Positions 1-8,809 of a stretch of DNA of 64,000 nucleotides are shown piece after piece. Both the position numbers and the translations under genes were made by a program. The notes under the pieces are model-generated. The model saw only the letters and a list, made by a program, of their open reading frames with translations, was not told the DNA's origin and ran no database searches. Source of the stretch: Phytophthora sp. 'mugwort' (lineage: Eukaryota > Oomycota > Peronosporomycetes > Peronosporales > Peronosporaceae); the NCBI GenBank assembly GCA_033558025.1, contig JAUCEF010000008.1:1922001-1986000 (forward strand), read 5' to 3'. Position 1 is the first letter of the stretch; each line of letters starts with the position of its first letter.

Positions 1-1690
1 CTCCGTCGTGCCGCACAAACTTGACCTTCTTGCCGAACTGCTTCTGCACCTTCATGATGTACGTCTTGATGCAGTCTTCGCTCTCCGACTTGGCACGCAG
101 GCAGAAACCCTTCATGCATCCACTGGCTTCGTCCACGATCAGTAGCAGGTACTTGCTGCCGCCAAGCGAGTTTTCCTCCATGGGTCCGCAGATGTCGAAG
201 TGGAGCAGCTCAAATGTGTCGTAGCGACGCTTGTCACGGTTGCTTGGGAATGGTTTTTGGACCATTTTGCCTTGCTGGCAACCACGACACAGACTTGGTC
301 CGCTCGACTTGAAAGGTGCCTTCGCGTCCTTGATCATGTGGTTGTCGACCATCTTGCGAAGCACCTCAACCGGAGCGTGACCCATGCGCGCGTGCAGGTC
401 GACAGTCTTGCCACTCGTCGCCGCATTCGCCGATCGCTGAGGCGTCTGAAGCCAGTAGAGTCCATCCATGAGGTTTGCCGTCGCCACCACTTGCTTGGAG
501 CCTTTGTGCGCAATCTGCATCTTGGTGCCGTCGAACACCACTTGGAACTTGTCACTTTTGTTGATCTGCGGTACCGAAAGCAGATTCTTGCTCATGCCTG
601 GCACGTACAGCGCGTTCTTGATCTCGATCTCGCGCTCGTCGCCATTGGGCAGAACCACTTGTTCCACGATGGTCCCCACACCCATGATGGCCACCTTGTT
701 GCCGTCGGCCACCGAAAGTTCGCCTTCGTTCCGCTCAATCAAATGGACGAACTTGGTCTTGTCGTTGCAGATGTGGTGCGTTGCGCCGCTGTCGACCGCC
801 CACATCCCGGACACATTCTTGCCCGTCGAAACCCCACATTCCAGTGAAACCGCGAACGCTACTCGATCGTAGTCGTAGTCGTAGCCGTTGCTGTCGTTTC
901 TCCACTGGATGTTGTTGGCCCCGCGTCTACGGCCGTTGCCGCCGCGTCTTGGCCCTCGGTTCTCGTCCTTCTGCTTGGTCCAGCACTTGTCAATGACATG
1001 CCCCAATTTACCGCAGTACGTGCATTGGCGAGACTCTCGGTCGGTGTTGAACGCCTTGGCCGCGTTCTCCGTCTTCACCGTCGCCGTCTTCTCGCCTTGT
1101 CTCTTGATGTGCTCGTTCGTGAGCACCTTCACGACGTCTTGCGACCGCAGTTCAGCGCTGCTCATCTCCAAGTTCAGCACGACGTTCTCGTAGCTCTTGG
1201 GGAGGCTGCGCAACAAGCAGATCGCCACGTCCTCGTCCTCCATCTTGGCACCGATGCTGCTGAGCTTGGCGCTGATGTTGAGGACCTCGTTGCAATGATG
1301 CAACACATTGCCGCCTTCCGACATCTCCATGCTGAAGAGTTGGCGCTTCAGGTAGATGCGTCCAGCCTTCTGCGAACCACCGTACAGCGTCTTCAGGCGC
1401 GACCAGGCAACCCACGCTTCCTCGCAGTCGTCGACCACATGGTGGTAGTCCGCGTCCATGTGGAGCAGCATCAGTCCGAACGCGATGTTGCTCAACTTGA
1501 CGTAGTCGTCCTTGGCCCGCGAGTCCGTGTAGCTTGGCGTCGTCTCACGGTTCACGACATGCCACGTCGACTTGGTCAGGAACACGCCACGCATGTAGCG
1601 GTTCCACGTCGCGTAGTTGTCCCCGTTGAACTTGTCAATGGAGACCTTGGTCGAGGCGTCTTGGGCAGAGGACATGGTGCTTGGGCTCAT
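1..1690 (-). CDS. Gag-Pol polyprotein of B1, partial (C-terminus off window)
   Basis: The frame is open from the ATG at 1690 to the left edge, about 563 codons with no stop. In order it encodes Gag (residues about 1-270, UBN2/copia-type), a CCHC zinc knuckle [14 protein letters not shown], the aspartic protease motif [11 protein letters not shown], the integrase zinc domain (HARMGH ... CRGCQQGK) and the first catalytic Asp of integrase in HFDICGPM. Family knowledge: a copia polyprotein is cleaved into capsid, protease, integrase and RT/RNase H. The ATG was chosen because it is the first ATG after the LTR in every family copy. No lesion is visible in the part present. Confidence 0.85.
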   Translation of the reverse strand, partial: MSPSTMSSAQDASTKVSIDKFNGDNYATWNRYMRGVFLTKSTWHVVNRETTPSYTDSRAKDDYVKLSNIAFGLMLLHMDADYHHVVDDCEEAWVAWSRLKTLYGGSQKAGRIYLKRQLFSMEMSEGGNVLHHCNEVLNISAKLSSIGAKMEDEDVAICLLRSLPKSYENVVLNLEMSSAELRSQDVVKVLTNEHIKRQGEKTATVKTENAAKAFNTDRESRQCTYCGKLGHVIDKCWTKQKDENRGPRRGGNGRRRGANNIQWRNDSNGYDYDYDRVAFAVSLECGVSTGKNVSGMWAVDSGATHHICNDKTKFVHLIERNEGELSVADGNKVAIMGVGTIVEQVVLPNGDEREIEIKNALYVPGMSKNLLSVPQINKSDKFQVVFDGTKMQIAHKGSKQVVATANLMDGLYWLQTPQRSANAATSGKTVDLHARMGHAPVEVLRKMVDNHMIKDAKAPFKSSGPSLCRGCQQGKMVQKPFPSNRDKRRYDTFELLHFDICGPMEENSLGGSKYLLLIVDEASGCMKGFCLRAKSESEDCIKTYIMKVQKQFGKKVKFVRHDG

Positions 1691-1694
1691 AACC

Positions 1695-2044
1695 TGATGA
1701 AAGGTATGGATCTTGGACACGAAGCTTGTACGAAGCGGAGGGAGGGACGTCGCAGACGGCGGGACCGGAGCGAAGGCACTTGAGGGGTAGAATGAAGATT
1801 CGAAAGTGATTGAATTGTTGGAGCTTACACCCTACTGTTATAGACACGCGACCCTGCGTCCTATCACCTAGTGCATCTAATCAACCATCACTCACCGGTG
1901 TTCGTCCAATCATCCTACTCGTCTAATCATCGGTGGCGTAAACAACTTACCGTAATCACCATAATCAACGTGGGTTCGGATTGGACCGGTTCGGGTTAAC
2001 CGGTTCACGGCTAATAACTGATACCAAACCGGTAACCGTCAATA
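1695..2044 (-). repeat. 5' LTR of B1
   Basis: This 350-bp LTR matches the LTRs at 14633-14975, 20849-21190 and 55236-55580 in the same orientation, and more diverged at its outer third. On the plus strand the outer end reads GTCAATA and the inner end abuts GGTTATGAGCCC (the primer-binding site, minus strand, 1694-1683). It should contain the promoter, but I cannot identify a TATA box or initiator with confidence. Confidence 0.85.
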
Positions 2045-3739
2045 TCTGCCATGGCTCGAGACAACGACAAGAGCTTCGAGGCGGCGTACGTCGTGGATTC
2101 AGTGGGAGAAATGCCGACCACGTTCAAGTCGGCGATGGAATCCAGCGACGCACGCAAATGGAAGGAGGCCTGCGACTCGGAGTACGACTCGCTGCGCAAG
2201 AACGACACATGGGACGTGGTACCGCTGCCCAAGGGACGCAAGGCCATCGGCTGTCGATGGGTCTTTCGCGTGAAGGAGAACCAAGCCGGCGAGATCGAAC
2301 GATACAAGGCGCGCCTGGTGGCTAAGGGCTTCTCGCAGAAGCACGGCATCGACTACGACGAGACCTTCGCGCCCGTGGCCAAGTTCACGTCCATCCGAAT
2401 CGTGCTAGCGATGGCTGCCAAGTACGGGCTCAAGCTGCACCAGATGGACGTTAAGACAGCCTTTCTTAACGGCGTCCTGGATGAAGACATCTACATGCAG
2501 CAGCCGGACGGATACATAAGCGAAGGACGCCCGGATCATGTGTGCAAGCTCAAGCGCGCGCTCTACGGTCTCAAGCAGTCGCCGCGCATGTGGAACCACA
2601 CCATCGACGACTTCATGCTCAAGCTGGACTTCGACAAGTGCGAGACCGACCACTGCGTCTACGTCAAGCGCAACGGCGACAGCATGGTGCTCGTGGTGCT
2701 GTATGTGGACGACCTGGTGATTGCGAGCAGTGATGACGACATGCTCAAGGCGACCAAGAGCGCACTAAGCAAGCGGTTCGAGATGACGGACCTAGGCGAG
2801 CTGAGCTACTTTCTCGGAATGGAGATCAAGCAAGACATCAAGGCTGGTGAGGTGACCATGCGGCAGACCAAGTTCGCGCGGAGCATCCTGAGCAAGTTCA
2901 GCATGGAGAACAGCAAGCCCGTGAAAACGCCGCAGGATCCCGGACTCAAGCTGACCAAGGCTATGTGCGACGGCGGGTGCAAGCATGATGACACCATGGC
3001 AGGCGTGCCTTACCGGAACGCCGTGGTCTGCCTCATGTACTTGATGGTGGGCACCCGACCGGATCTGGCTGCGGCAGTGGGCACACTGAGTCAGTTCGCT
3101 GCAGACCCATGCCCCACGCACTGGCAAGCACTCAAGCGCGTCCTCCGCTACATCCAAGGCACGGCGACGTACGGCATCGAGTTTCGCACCAAGGACCAAG
3201 ACGGCGTCTGCGGCTACTCGGATGCGGACTGGGCGGGTGATGTGGAGTCGCGCCGCAGCACGAGCGGATACGCGTTCATAATGAGCGGTGGATGCGTGAG
3301 CTGGCGCAGCAAGAAGCAGAGGACGGTGGCACTATCGTCGACGGAAGCCGAGTACATGGCGCTATCGGAGGCAACACAGGAGGCCGTGTGGCTCAAGGCG
3401 TTTCTGTGCGAGATAGGCGAAACCACAGAGGGCAAGGCGATCAAGATCTACGAAGACAACCAAGGATCCATCGCGCTTGCCAAGAATCCCGAGTTTCACA
3501 AGCGTACCAAGCATATCGACATTCGCTACCACTTCGTGCGCGAGAAGGTCGAGGACGGAGAAGTGGTGCTCGAGTACTGTCCGACACAAGACATGCTGGC
3601 GGACCTGATGACCAAGCCCATTCCAGCGGCGCAGTTCGACTGTCTCCGGAGCAAGCTCGGCATCGAAGCACCGAAGGCTATCGAGTCGAGTGGGAGTGTT
3701 GTCAAGGAGACGCCTCGAGCAGCTGCTGTATACCGGTAG
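2045..3739 (+). pseudogene. RT-RNase H part of C1 polyprotein, split by B1
   Basis: The frame is open from the B1 junction to the TAG at 3737-3739. It encodes copia reverse transcriptase ([20 protein letters not shown], then YVDDLVIAS with the catalytic Asp pair) and RNase H (GYSDADWAGD, SSTEAEYMALSEA, EDNQGSIALAKNPEFH). It differs from C2 by only a few residues, for example Val for Gly in the NAVVCLMYL segment. The last codons and the stop lie inside the 3' LTR. The 5' gag-protease-integrase part is separated by the B1 insertion, so the gene is dead. Confidence 0.85.
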
Positions 3740-4008
3740 GATACCGGTATGACCTTCACTCAGTGGCACCTCAATCACTCCGGCGATTACGGGACGATCA
3801 TTACGCCATGGGTGGGTACAAGATTGTGGGTACATGATGGGCTCTACGTGGCACTCCCTGATTGGCTGAAGCAACTCAGTATCCAGTAGAGAATCCAGTA
3901 GAGTGTACCCAGTAGGTAGAACTGTAGGCTTAGAGGTAGCAAGGAGTTTGCGAACTAAGGACCTAAATCAATCACTTTGCATTTTGCCATCAAGTGACCA
4001 AGCCTTTT
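3697..4008 (+). repeat. 3' LTR of C1
   Basis: This LTR is 312 bp, starting TGTTGTCAAGGAGACGCC after the polypurine tract GAGTGGGAG and ending AAGCCTTTT. It is most like the 5' LTR of C2 (4045-4359) and lacks the extra block found in the LTRs of C3 and C4. Confidence 0.88.
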
Positions 4009-4039
4009 CTGGCAACCACGACACACACTTGGTCCACTC

Positions 4040-4044
4040 GACTT
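4040..4044. repeat. Left target-site duplication of C2-C3 (CTTGG)
   Basis: CTTGG sits immediately before the TGTTG of the C2 5' LTR and matches the five bases straight after the C3 3' LTR. Five bases is the usual copia duplication length. Confidence 0.85.
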
Positions 4045-4359
4045 GGTGTTGTCAAGGAGACGCCTCGAGCAGCTGCTGTATACCGGTAGGATACCGGTAT
4101 GACCTTCACTCAGTGGCACCTCAATCACTCCGGCGATTACGGGACGATGATTACGATGCACGTGGGTACAAGATTGTGGGTACAAGATGGGCATCGACGT
4201 GGCGCTTTGCGATTTGCTGAAGTAACTCAGTATCCAGTAGAGAATCCAGTAGCGTGTACCCAGTAGGTAGAACTGTAGGCTTAGAGGTAGCAAGGAGTTT
4301 GCGAACTAAGGACCTAAATCAATCTCTTTGCATTTTGCCATCAAGTGACCAAGCCTTTT
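4045..4359 (+). repeat. LTR1 (5' LTR of C2)
   Basis: This 315-bp LTR starts TGTTGTCAAGGAG and ends CAAGCCTTTT, followed at once by the primer-binding site. It has the short subtype in its middle third (GGCACCTCAATCACTCC), like C1, unlike LTR2 and LTR3. Confidence 0.9.
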
Positions 4360-4375
4360 GGTTATGAGCCCAAGC
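4360..4375 (+). promoter_or_regulatory. Primer-binding site of C2 (tRNA-iMet anticodon-arm type)
   Basis: GGTTATGAGCCCAAGC directly follows the LTR. Its complement, GCTTGGGCTCATAACC, matches the anticodon arm of a eukaryotic initiator tRNA (GGGCUCAUAACC, anticodon CAU), not a tRNA 3' CCA end. Drosophila copia and yeast Ty5 are known to prime from such half-tRNAs. The same site follows the LTR in every family B, C and D copy whose LTR-gag junction is visible, except the internally deleted B4. The ATG within it is the first in-frame ATG of gag. Confidence 0.7.
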
Positions 4376-7300
4376 CCCGCCTTCTCTGAAGACCCCGACT
4401 ACGCCTTCGCCATGGACGCCACGCCGCCTTCTGCCTTCCGCATCAACAAGTTCGACGGAGCTAACTTCCACACGTGGAAGTTCAAGATGCAGATGGTGCT
4501 CGAGGAGCGCGAACTGTGGGAAGTGACAAGTGGGGAAGTGAAGCTGGAGCACTGCCAGACTGCGGCGGATCAAGCGCTCTTTCGGAAGAAGTCGCGCAAG
4601 GCGCTGGCGATGATCTGTCTCGCGATGGAGGATTCGCAGCTGCCGCTGGTTCGCTCGGCGAGTGGCGCGCATGATGCATGGTCAAGACTGGAAGGACACT
4701 TCGAGAAGAAGAGTTTGGCCAACAAGCTCTTTCTTCGTCGGCGTTTCTTCACGCTCATGATGGAGGAAGGTGATGATGTGCTTCAACACATCAACAAGCT
4801 CAAGACTCTGGCGGAACAGCTCGACGCGGTCGGCGCTCCGGTCAGCGAGGACGACTTGGTGATCACGCTTCTCGGGAGCCTGAGCGAGTCGTATCAGTTC
4901 CTGATCACGGCGTTGGAGTCAAGATCCGACACGCTGACGTGGGAGCTGGTGACGTCTCGGCTGCTACATGAAGACATGAAGCGCAAGGAGCAGGGTGGCG
5001 ATGGAGATGGCGCCGCGCCTGGCCAGGCGTTCATGATGAGGGACAACAAGCATAAGGGCCGACCGTCGAAGAAGAACGGTGCGTGCCACAACTGCGGCAA
5101 GCATGGACATTGGATCGCGGAGTGTCCCTCGCGGATCCATGACAACACGGAACGGCAGCGCTCGCAGCGTGCCAACGTCGCGCGTGAGGACGACTCCGGC
5201 GACTATCTCTTCTTCGTCGACGGCGATGGCGATGCGGCCATGGCAGCGTCGGCGAGTGGCACATGGCTGGTCGACTCGGGTGCGACGCAGCACATGGCGC
5301 ACTCCAAGAAGTTCATGAGAAACTACAAGGCCTTCACTCCGGTCGACGTGCGTCTCGCAGACGACGGTGTGGTTCAAGCGATCGGCAGCGGCGACATTGT
5401 GATGGAGATGAAGACGCCTCGTGGCATCAAGAAGGGTGTGCTCACGAACGTGTGGCACATTCCCAAGCTAACGCGCAACCTCTTCTCGATCGGGCGCTTC
5501 ACCAAGGACGTCGGATCAGTGACCTTCGACAGCGACGGATGCTTCATCGCGCTGAATGGGATGAAGTGCACGATAGGTGCGCGTGACGGCAAGCTGTTCA
5601 AGCTGTGCATGACGCCCGTGCGCCTGGACGAAGCGAATTCGGCGAGTCCGAACGGGAGCCAAGGGGACACCAAGTCGTACCTCTGGCACCTTCGACTAGG
5701 CCACATCGGTCACGCTGGGCTCGACGCCATCGTCAAGAAGAAGCTCAGCGTCGGCATTGACCTCGGGTCCGCGAGCAAGTGGGAGACGTGCGACGGATGC
5801 GCGCTCGGCAAGCAGACGCGATTGAGTTTCGAATCGACATCGCCCAAGCGTGCCAATGAACTACTGGAGGTAGTGCACAGTGACGTATGCGGGCCCATGC
5901 GCACGCCGACGTTTGGCGGCAAGCGCTACTTCGTCACCTTTATCGACGACAAGTCGCGCTACTGCGTGGTGTACCTGGTAAAGAACAAGTGGGAGGTGGC
6001 CGACAAGTTCGCGCACTTTGTGGCGTTTGCGGAGACACAGACCGGCAAGCGCGTCAAGGAGCTTCGCAGTGACAACGGTGGTGAGTACAAATCCGACAAA
6101 ATGGCCAAGTTTTGCAGCAAGCGCGGCATCGTGCAGAAGTTCACGCCGCCATACACGCCGCAGCTCAACGGAATCGCGGAGCGCATGAACCGGACGCTAG
6201 TTGAATGCGCGCGGTGCATGCTGGAGCACGCGAGTCTGTCCAAGGCATACTGGGGCGAAGCAGTCATGACGGCTATGTTCCTGCGCAACCGCTGTCCGAC
6301 ACATGCGCTTGACAACGATAAGTCTCCGTACGAGCTGTGGACTGCCAAGAAACCATTGCTGGCCAACCTCAAAGTCTTCGGTTGCCACGCCTACGTGCAT
6401 GTGGCGAAAGAGAAGCGAACCAAGCTGGATGCGCGATCGGTGCGATGCAGGTTCCTGGGGTACTCGGACCACGAGAAAGCGTATCGGTTCGAGGAGATCG
6501 AGAGTGGTCGCGTGCTGGTGAGCCGCGATGCACAGTTCATGGAAGACGTCTTCGACGGTGGAAGACGCGACTACAAACCCAAGGAGGCGCTGGTGGACCT
6601 TCAAGATGCGGAAGAAGGCACCACGGACAAAGATGAACAGTCGGCATTGGACGACGAAGATGAAGAGACTGCGCGAGGTGATGAATTCTTGCCCGGCAGC
6701 AAGAGACACCCGCGGACACAGTCGCTGGAGGAAGCGGTGGAGACCCCGAGTGCCAAGCGATACGCGTCAGAGAATCGACGCCAAGGCCTGGATGAGATGT
6801 CTGCCATGGCTCGAGACAACGACAAGAGCTTCGAGGCGGCGTACGTCGTGGATTCAGTGGGAGAAATGCCGACCACGTTCAAGTCGGCGATGGAATCCAA
6901 CGACGCACGCAAATGGAAGGAGGCCTGCGACTCGGAGTACGACTCGCTGCGCAAGAACGACACATGGGACGTGGTACCGCTGCCCAAGGGACGCAAGGCC
7001 ATCGGCTGTCGATGGGTCTTTCGCGTGAAGGAGAACCAAGCCGGCGAGATCGAACGATACAAGGCGCGCCTGGTGGCTAAGGGCTTCTCGCAGAAGCACG
7101 GCATCGACTACGACGAGACCTTCGCGCCCGTGGCCAAGTTCACGTCCATCCGAATCGTGCTAGCGATGGCTGCCAAGTACGGGCTCAAGCTGCACCAGAT
7201 GGACGTTAAGACAGCCTTTCTTAACGGCGTCCTGGATGAAGACATCTACATGCAGCAGCCGGACGGATACATAAGCGAAGGACGCCCGGATCATGTGTGC

Positions 7301-8494
7301 AAGCTCAAGCGCGCGCTCTACGGTCTCAAGCAGTCGCCGCGCATGTGGAACCACACCATCGACGACTTCATGCTCAAGCTGGACTTCGACAAGTGCGAAA
7401 CCGACCACTGCGTCTACGTCAAGCGCAACGGCGACAGCATGGTGCTCGTGGTGCTGTACGTGGACGACCTGGTGATTGCGAGCAGTGATGACGACATGCT
7501 CAAGGCGACCAAGAGCGCACTAAGCAAGCGGTTCGAGATGACGGACCTAGGCGAGCTGAGCTACTTTCTCGGAATGGAGATCAAGCAAGACATCAAGGCT
7601 GGTGAGGTGACGATGCGGCAGACCAAGTTCGCGCGGAGCATCCTGAGCAAGTTCAGCATGGAGAACAGCAAGCCCGTGAAAACGCCGCAGGATCCCGGAC
7701 TCAAGCTGACCAAGGCTATGTGCGACGGCGGGTGCAAGCATGATGACACCATGGCAGGCGTGCCTTACCGGAACGCCGTAGGCTGCCTTATGTACTTGAT
7801 GGTGGGCACCCGACCGGATCTGGCTGCGGCAGTGGGCACACTGAGTCAGTTCGCTGCAGACCCATGCCCCACGCACTGGCAAGCACTCAAGCGCGTCCTC
7901 CGCTACATCCAAGGCACGGCGACGTACGGCATCGAGTTTCGCACCAAGGACCAAGACGGCGTCTGCGGCTACTCGGATGCGGACTGGGCGGGTGATGTGG
8001 AGTCGCGCCGCAGCACGAGCGGATACGCGTTCATAATGAGCGGTGGATGCGTGAGCTGGCGCAGCAAGAAGCAGAGGACGGTGGCACTATCGTCGACGGA
8101 AGCCGAGTACATGGCGCTATCGGAGGCAACACAGGAGGCCGTGTGGCTCAAGGCGTTTCTGTGCGAGATAGGCGAAACCACAGAGGGCAAGGCGATCAAG
8201 ATCTACGAAGACAACCAAGGATCCATCGCGCTTGCCAAGAATCCCGAGTTTCACAAGCGTACCAAGCATATCGACATTCGCTACCACTTCGTGCGCGAGA
8301 AGGTCGAGGACGGAGAAGTGGTGCTCGAGTACTGTCCGACTCAAGACATGCTGGCGGACCTGATGACCAAGCCCATTCCAGCGGCGCAGTTCGACTGTCT
8401 CCGGAGCAAGCTCGGCATCGAAGCACCGAAGGCTATCGAGTCGAGTGGGAGTGTTGTCAAGGAGACGTCTCGACCAGCTGCTGTATACCGGTAG
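4364..8494 (+). CDS. Intact copia Gag-Pol polyprotein (C2)
   Basis: This is a single uninterrupted frame of 1376 codons. In order: Gag (about 1-240) with zinc knuckle CHNCGKHGHWIAEC near residue 241; protease [11 protein letters not shown] near 302; integrase zinc domain ([11 protein letters not shown] ... CDGCALGK, about 438-490); and integrase DDE core (VHSDVCGPM about 505, RSDNGGEY about 569, [11 protein letters not shown] about 603). An acidic linker follows, then RT with YVDDLVIAS near 1033 and RNase H with GYSDADWAGD near 1202. All catalytic residues I can check are present, and the length is normal for copia. The stop lies 40 bp inside the 3' LTR. This copy could be autonomous; whether it is expressed cannot be seen. 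Confidence 0.93.
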   Translation: MSPSPAFSEDPDYAFAMDATPPSAFRINKFDGANFHTWKFKMQMVLEERELWEVTSGEVKLEHCQTAADQALFRKKSRKALAMICLAMEDSQLPLVRSASGAHDAWSRLEGHFEKKSLANKLFLRRRFFTLMMEEGDDVLQHINKLKTLAEQLDAVGAPVSEDDLVITLLGSLSESYQFLITALESRSDTLTWELVTSRLLHEDMKRKEQGGDGDGAAPGQAFMMRDNKHKGRPSKKNGACHNCGKHGHWIAECPSRIHDNTERQRSQRANVAREDDSGDYLFFVDGDGDAAMAASASGTWLVDSGATQHMAHSKKFMRNYKAFTPVDVRLADDGVVQAIGSGDIVMEMKTPRGIKKGVLTNVWHIPKLTRNLFSIGRFTKDVGSVTFDSDGCFIALNGMKCTIGARDGKLFKLCMTPVRLDEANSASPNGSQGDTKSYLWHLRLGHIGHAGLDAIVKKKLSVGIDLGSASKWETCDGCALGKQTRLSFESTSPKRANELLEVVHSDVCGPMRTPTFGGKRYFVTFIDDKSRYCVVYLVKNKWEVADKFAHFVAFAETQTGKRVKELRSDNGGEYKSDKMAKFCSKRGIVQKFTPPYTPQLNGIAERMNRTLVECARCMLEHASLSKAYWGEAVMTAMFLRNRCPTHALDNDKSPYELWTAKKPLLANLKVFGCHAYVHVAKEKRTKLDARSVRCRFLGYSDHEKAYRFEEIESGRVLVSRDAQFMEDVFDGGRRDYKPKEALVDLQDAEEGTTDKDEQSALDDEDEETARGDEFLPGSKRHPRTQSLEEAVETPSAKRYASENRRQGLDEMSAMARDNDKSFEAAYVVDSVGEMPTTFKSAMESNDARKWKEACDSEYDSLRKNDTWDVVPLPKGRKAIGCRWVFRVKENQAGEIERYKARLVAKGFSQKHGIDYDETFAPVAKFTSIRIVLAMAAKYGLKLHQMDVKTAFLNGVLDEDIYMQQPDGYISEGRPDHVCKLKRALYGLKQSPRMWNHTIDDFMLKLDFDKCETDHCVYVKRNGDSMVLVVLYVDDLVIASSDDDMLKATKSALSKRFEMTDLGELSYFLGMEIKQDIKAGEVTMRQTKFARSILSKFSMENSKPVKTPQDPGLKLTKAMCDGGCKHDDTMAGVPYRNAVGCLMYLMVGTRPDLAAAVGTLSQFAADPCPTHWQALKRVLRYIQGTATYGIEFRTKDQDGVCGYSDADWAGDVESRRSTSGYAFIMSGGCVSWRSKKQRTVALSSTEAEYMALSEATQEAVWLKAFLCEIGETTEGKAIKIYEDNQGSIALAKNPEFHKRTKHIDIRYHFVREKVEDGEVVLEYCPTQDMLADLMTKPIPAAQFDCLRSKLGIEAPKAIESSGSVVKETSRPAAVYR

Positions 8495-8805
8495 GATACC
8501 GGTATGACCTTCACTCAGTGGCATCGCAATCATCCTGTGATTACGAGACGAAGATTACGTCACGGTGTTTATGGGACGGTGTTTACGCCACGGACGATTA
8601 CGCCATGGGTGGGTACAAGATTGTGGGTACATGATGGGCTCTACGTGGCACTCCCTGATTGGCTGAAGTAACTCAGTATCCAGTAGAGAATCCAGTAGAG
8701 TGTACCCAGTAGGTAGAACTGTAGGCTTAGAGGTAGCAAGGAGTTTGCGAACTAAGGACCTAAATCAATCACTTTGCATTTTGCCATCAAGTGACCAAGC
8801 CTTTT
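8452..8805 (+). repeat. LTR2, shared by C2 (3') and C3 (5')
   Basis: This 354-bp LTR is identical by eye to LTR3 and of a longer subtype than LTR1, with the extra block CACGGTGTTTATGGGACGG. It ends AAGCCTTTT, followed by GGTTATGAGCCCAAGC of C3. Upstream is the polypurine tract GAGTGGGAG of C2. Confidence 0.9.
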
Positions 8806-8809
8806 GGTT

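Larger units (their letters stand above)
1..2044 (-). mobile_element. Ty1/copia family B element, copy B1 (5' part)
   Basis: This is the 5' half of a minus-strand copia element: a 5' LTR on the right, then gag, protease and the start of integrase, continuing past the left edge. It belongs to family B, recognised by Gag starting [11 protein letters not shown], a [14 protein letters not shown] zinc knuckle and an LTR whose outer end reads TATTG inwards. The junction at 2044/2045 is the exact LTR terminus, and to its right lies family C pol sequence. B1 is therefore inserted in element C1. TCTGC (2045-2049) is the predicted right copy of its target-site duplication. Confidence 0.9.
2045..4008 (+). 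mobile_element. Ty1/copia family C element, copy C1 (3' part)
   Basis: This is the 3' part of a plus-strand family C copia element: RT, RNase H and 3' LTR. Its left part is cut by B1 and lies beyond the window. The internal sequence is nearly identical to the matching part of C2 (6800-8494). The right edge at 4008 is the exact LTR terminus (GCCTTTT), and the next 36 bases belong to family B integrase. C1 is therefore inserted in element B2, with CTGGC (4009-4013) as the predicted right copy of its target-site duplication. Confidence 0.88.

Noticed and set aside
998..1783. Long plus-strand frames opposite family B gag (also 13711-14661, and minus-strand 16959-17684)
   Set aside because: They lie exactly antisense to gag in every copy and have no recognisable motifs; they arise from codon bias of the real frame.
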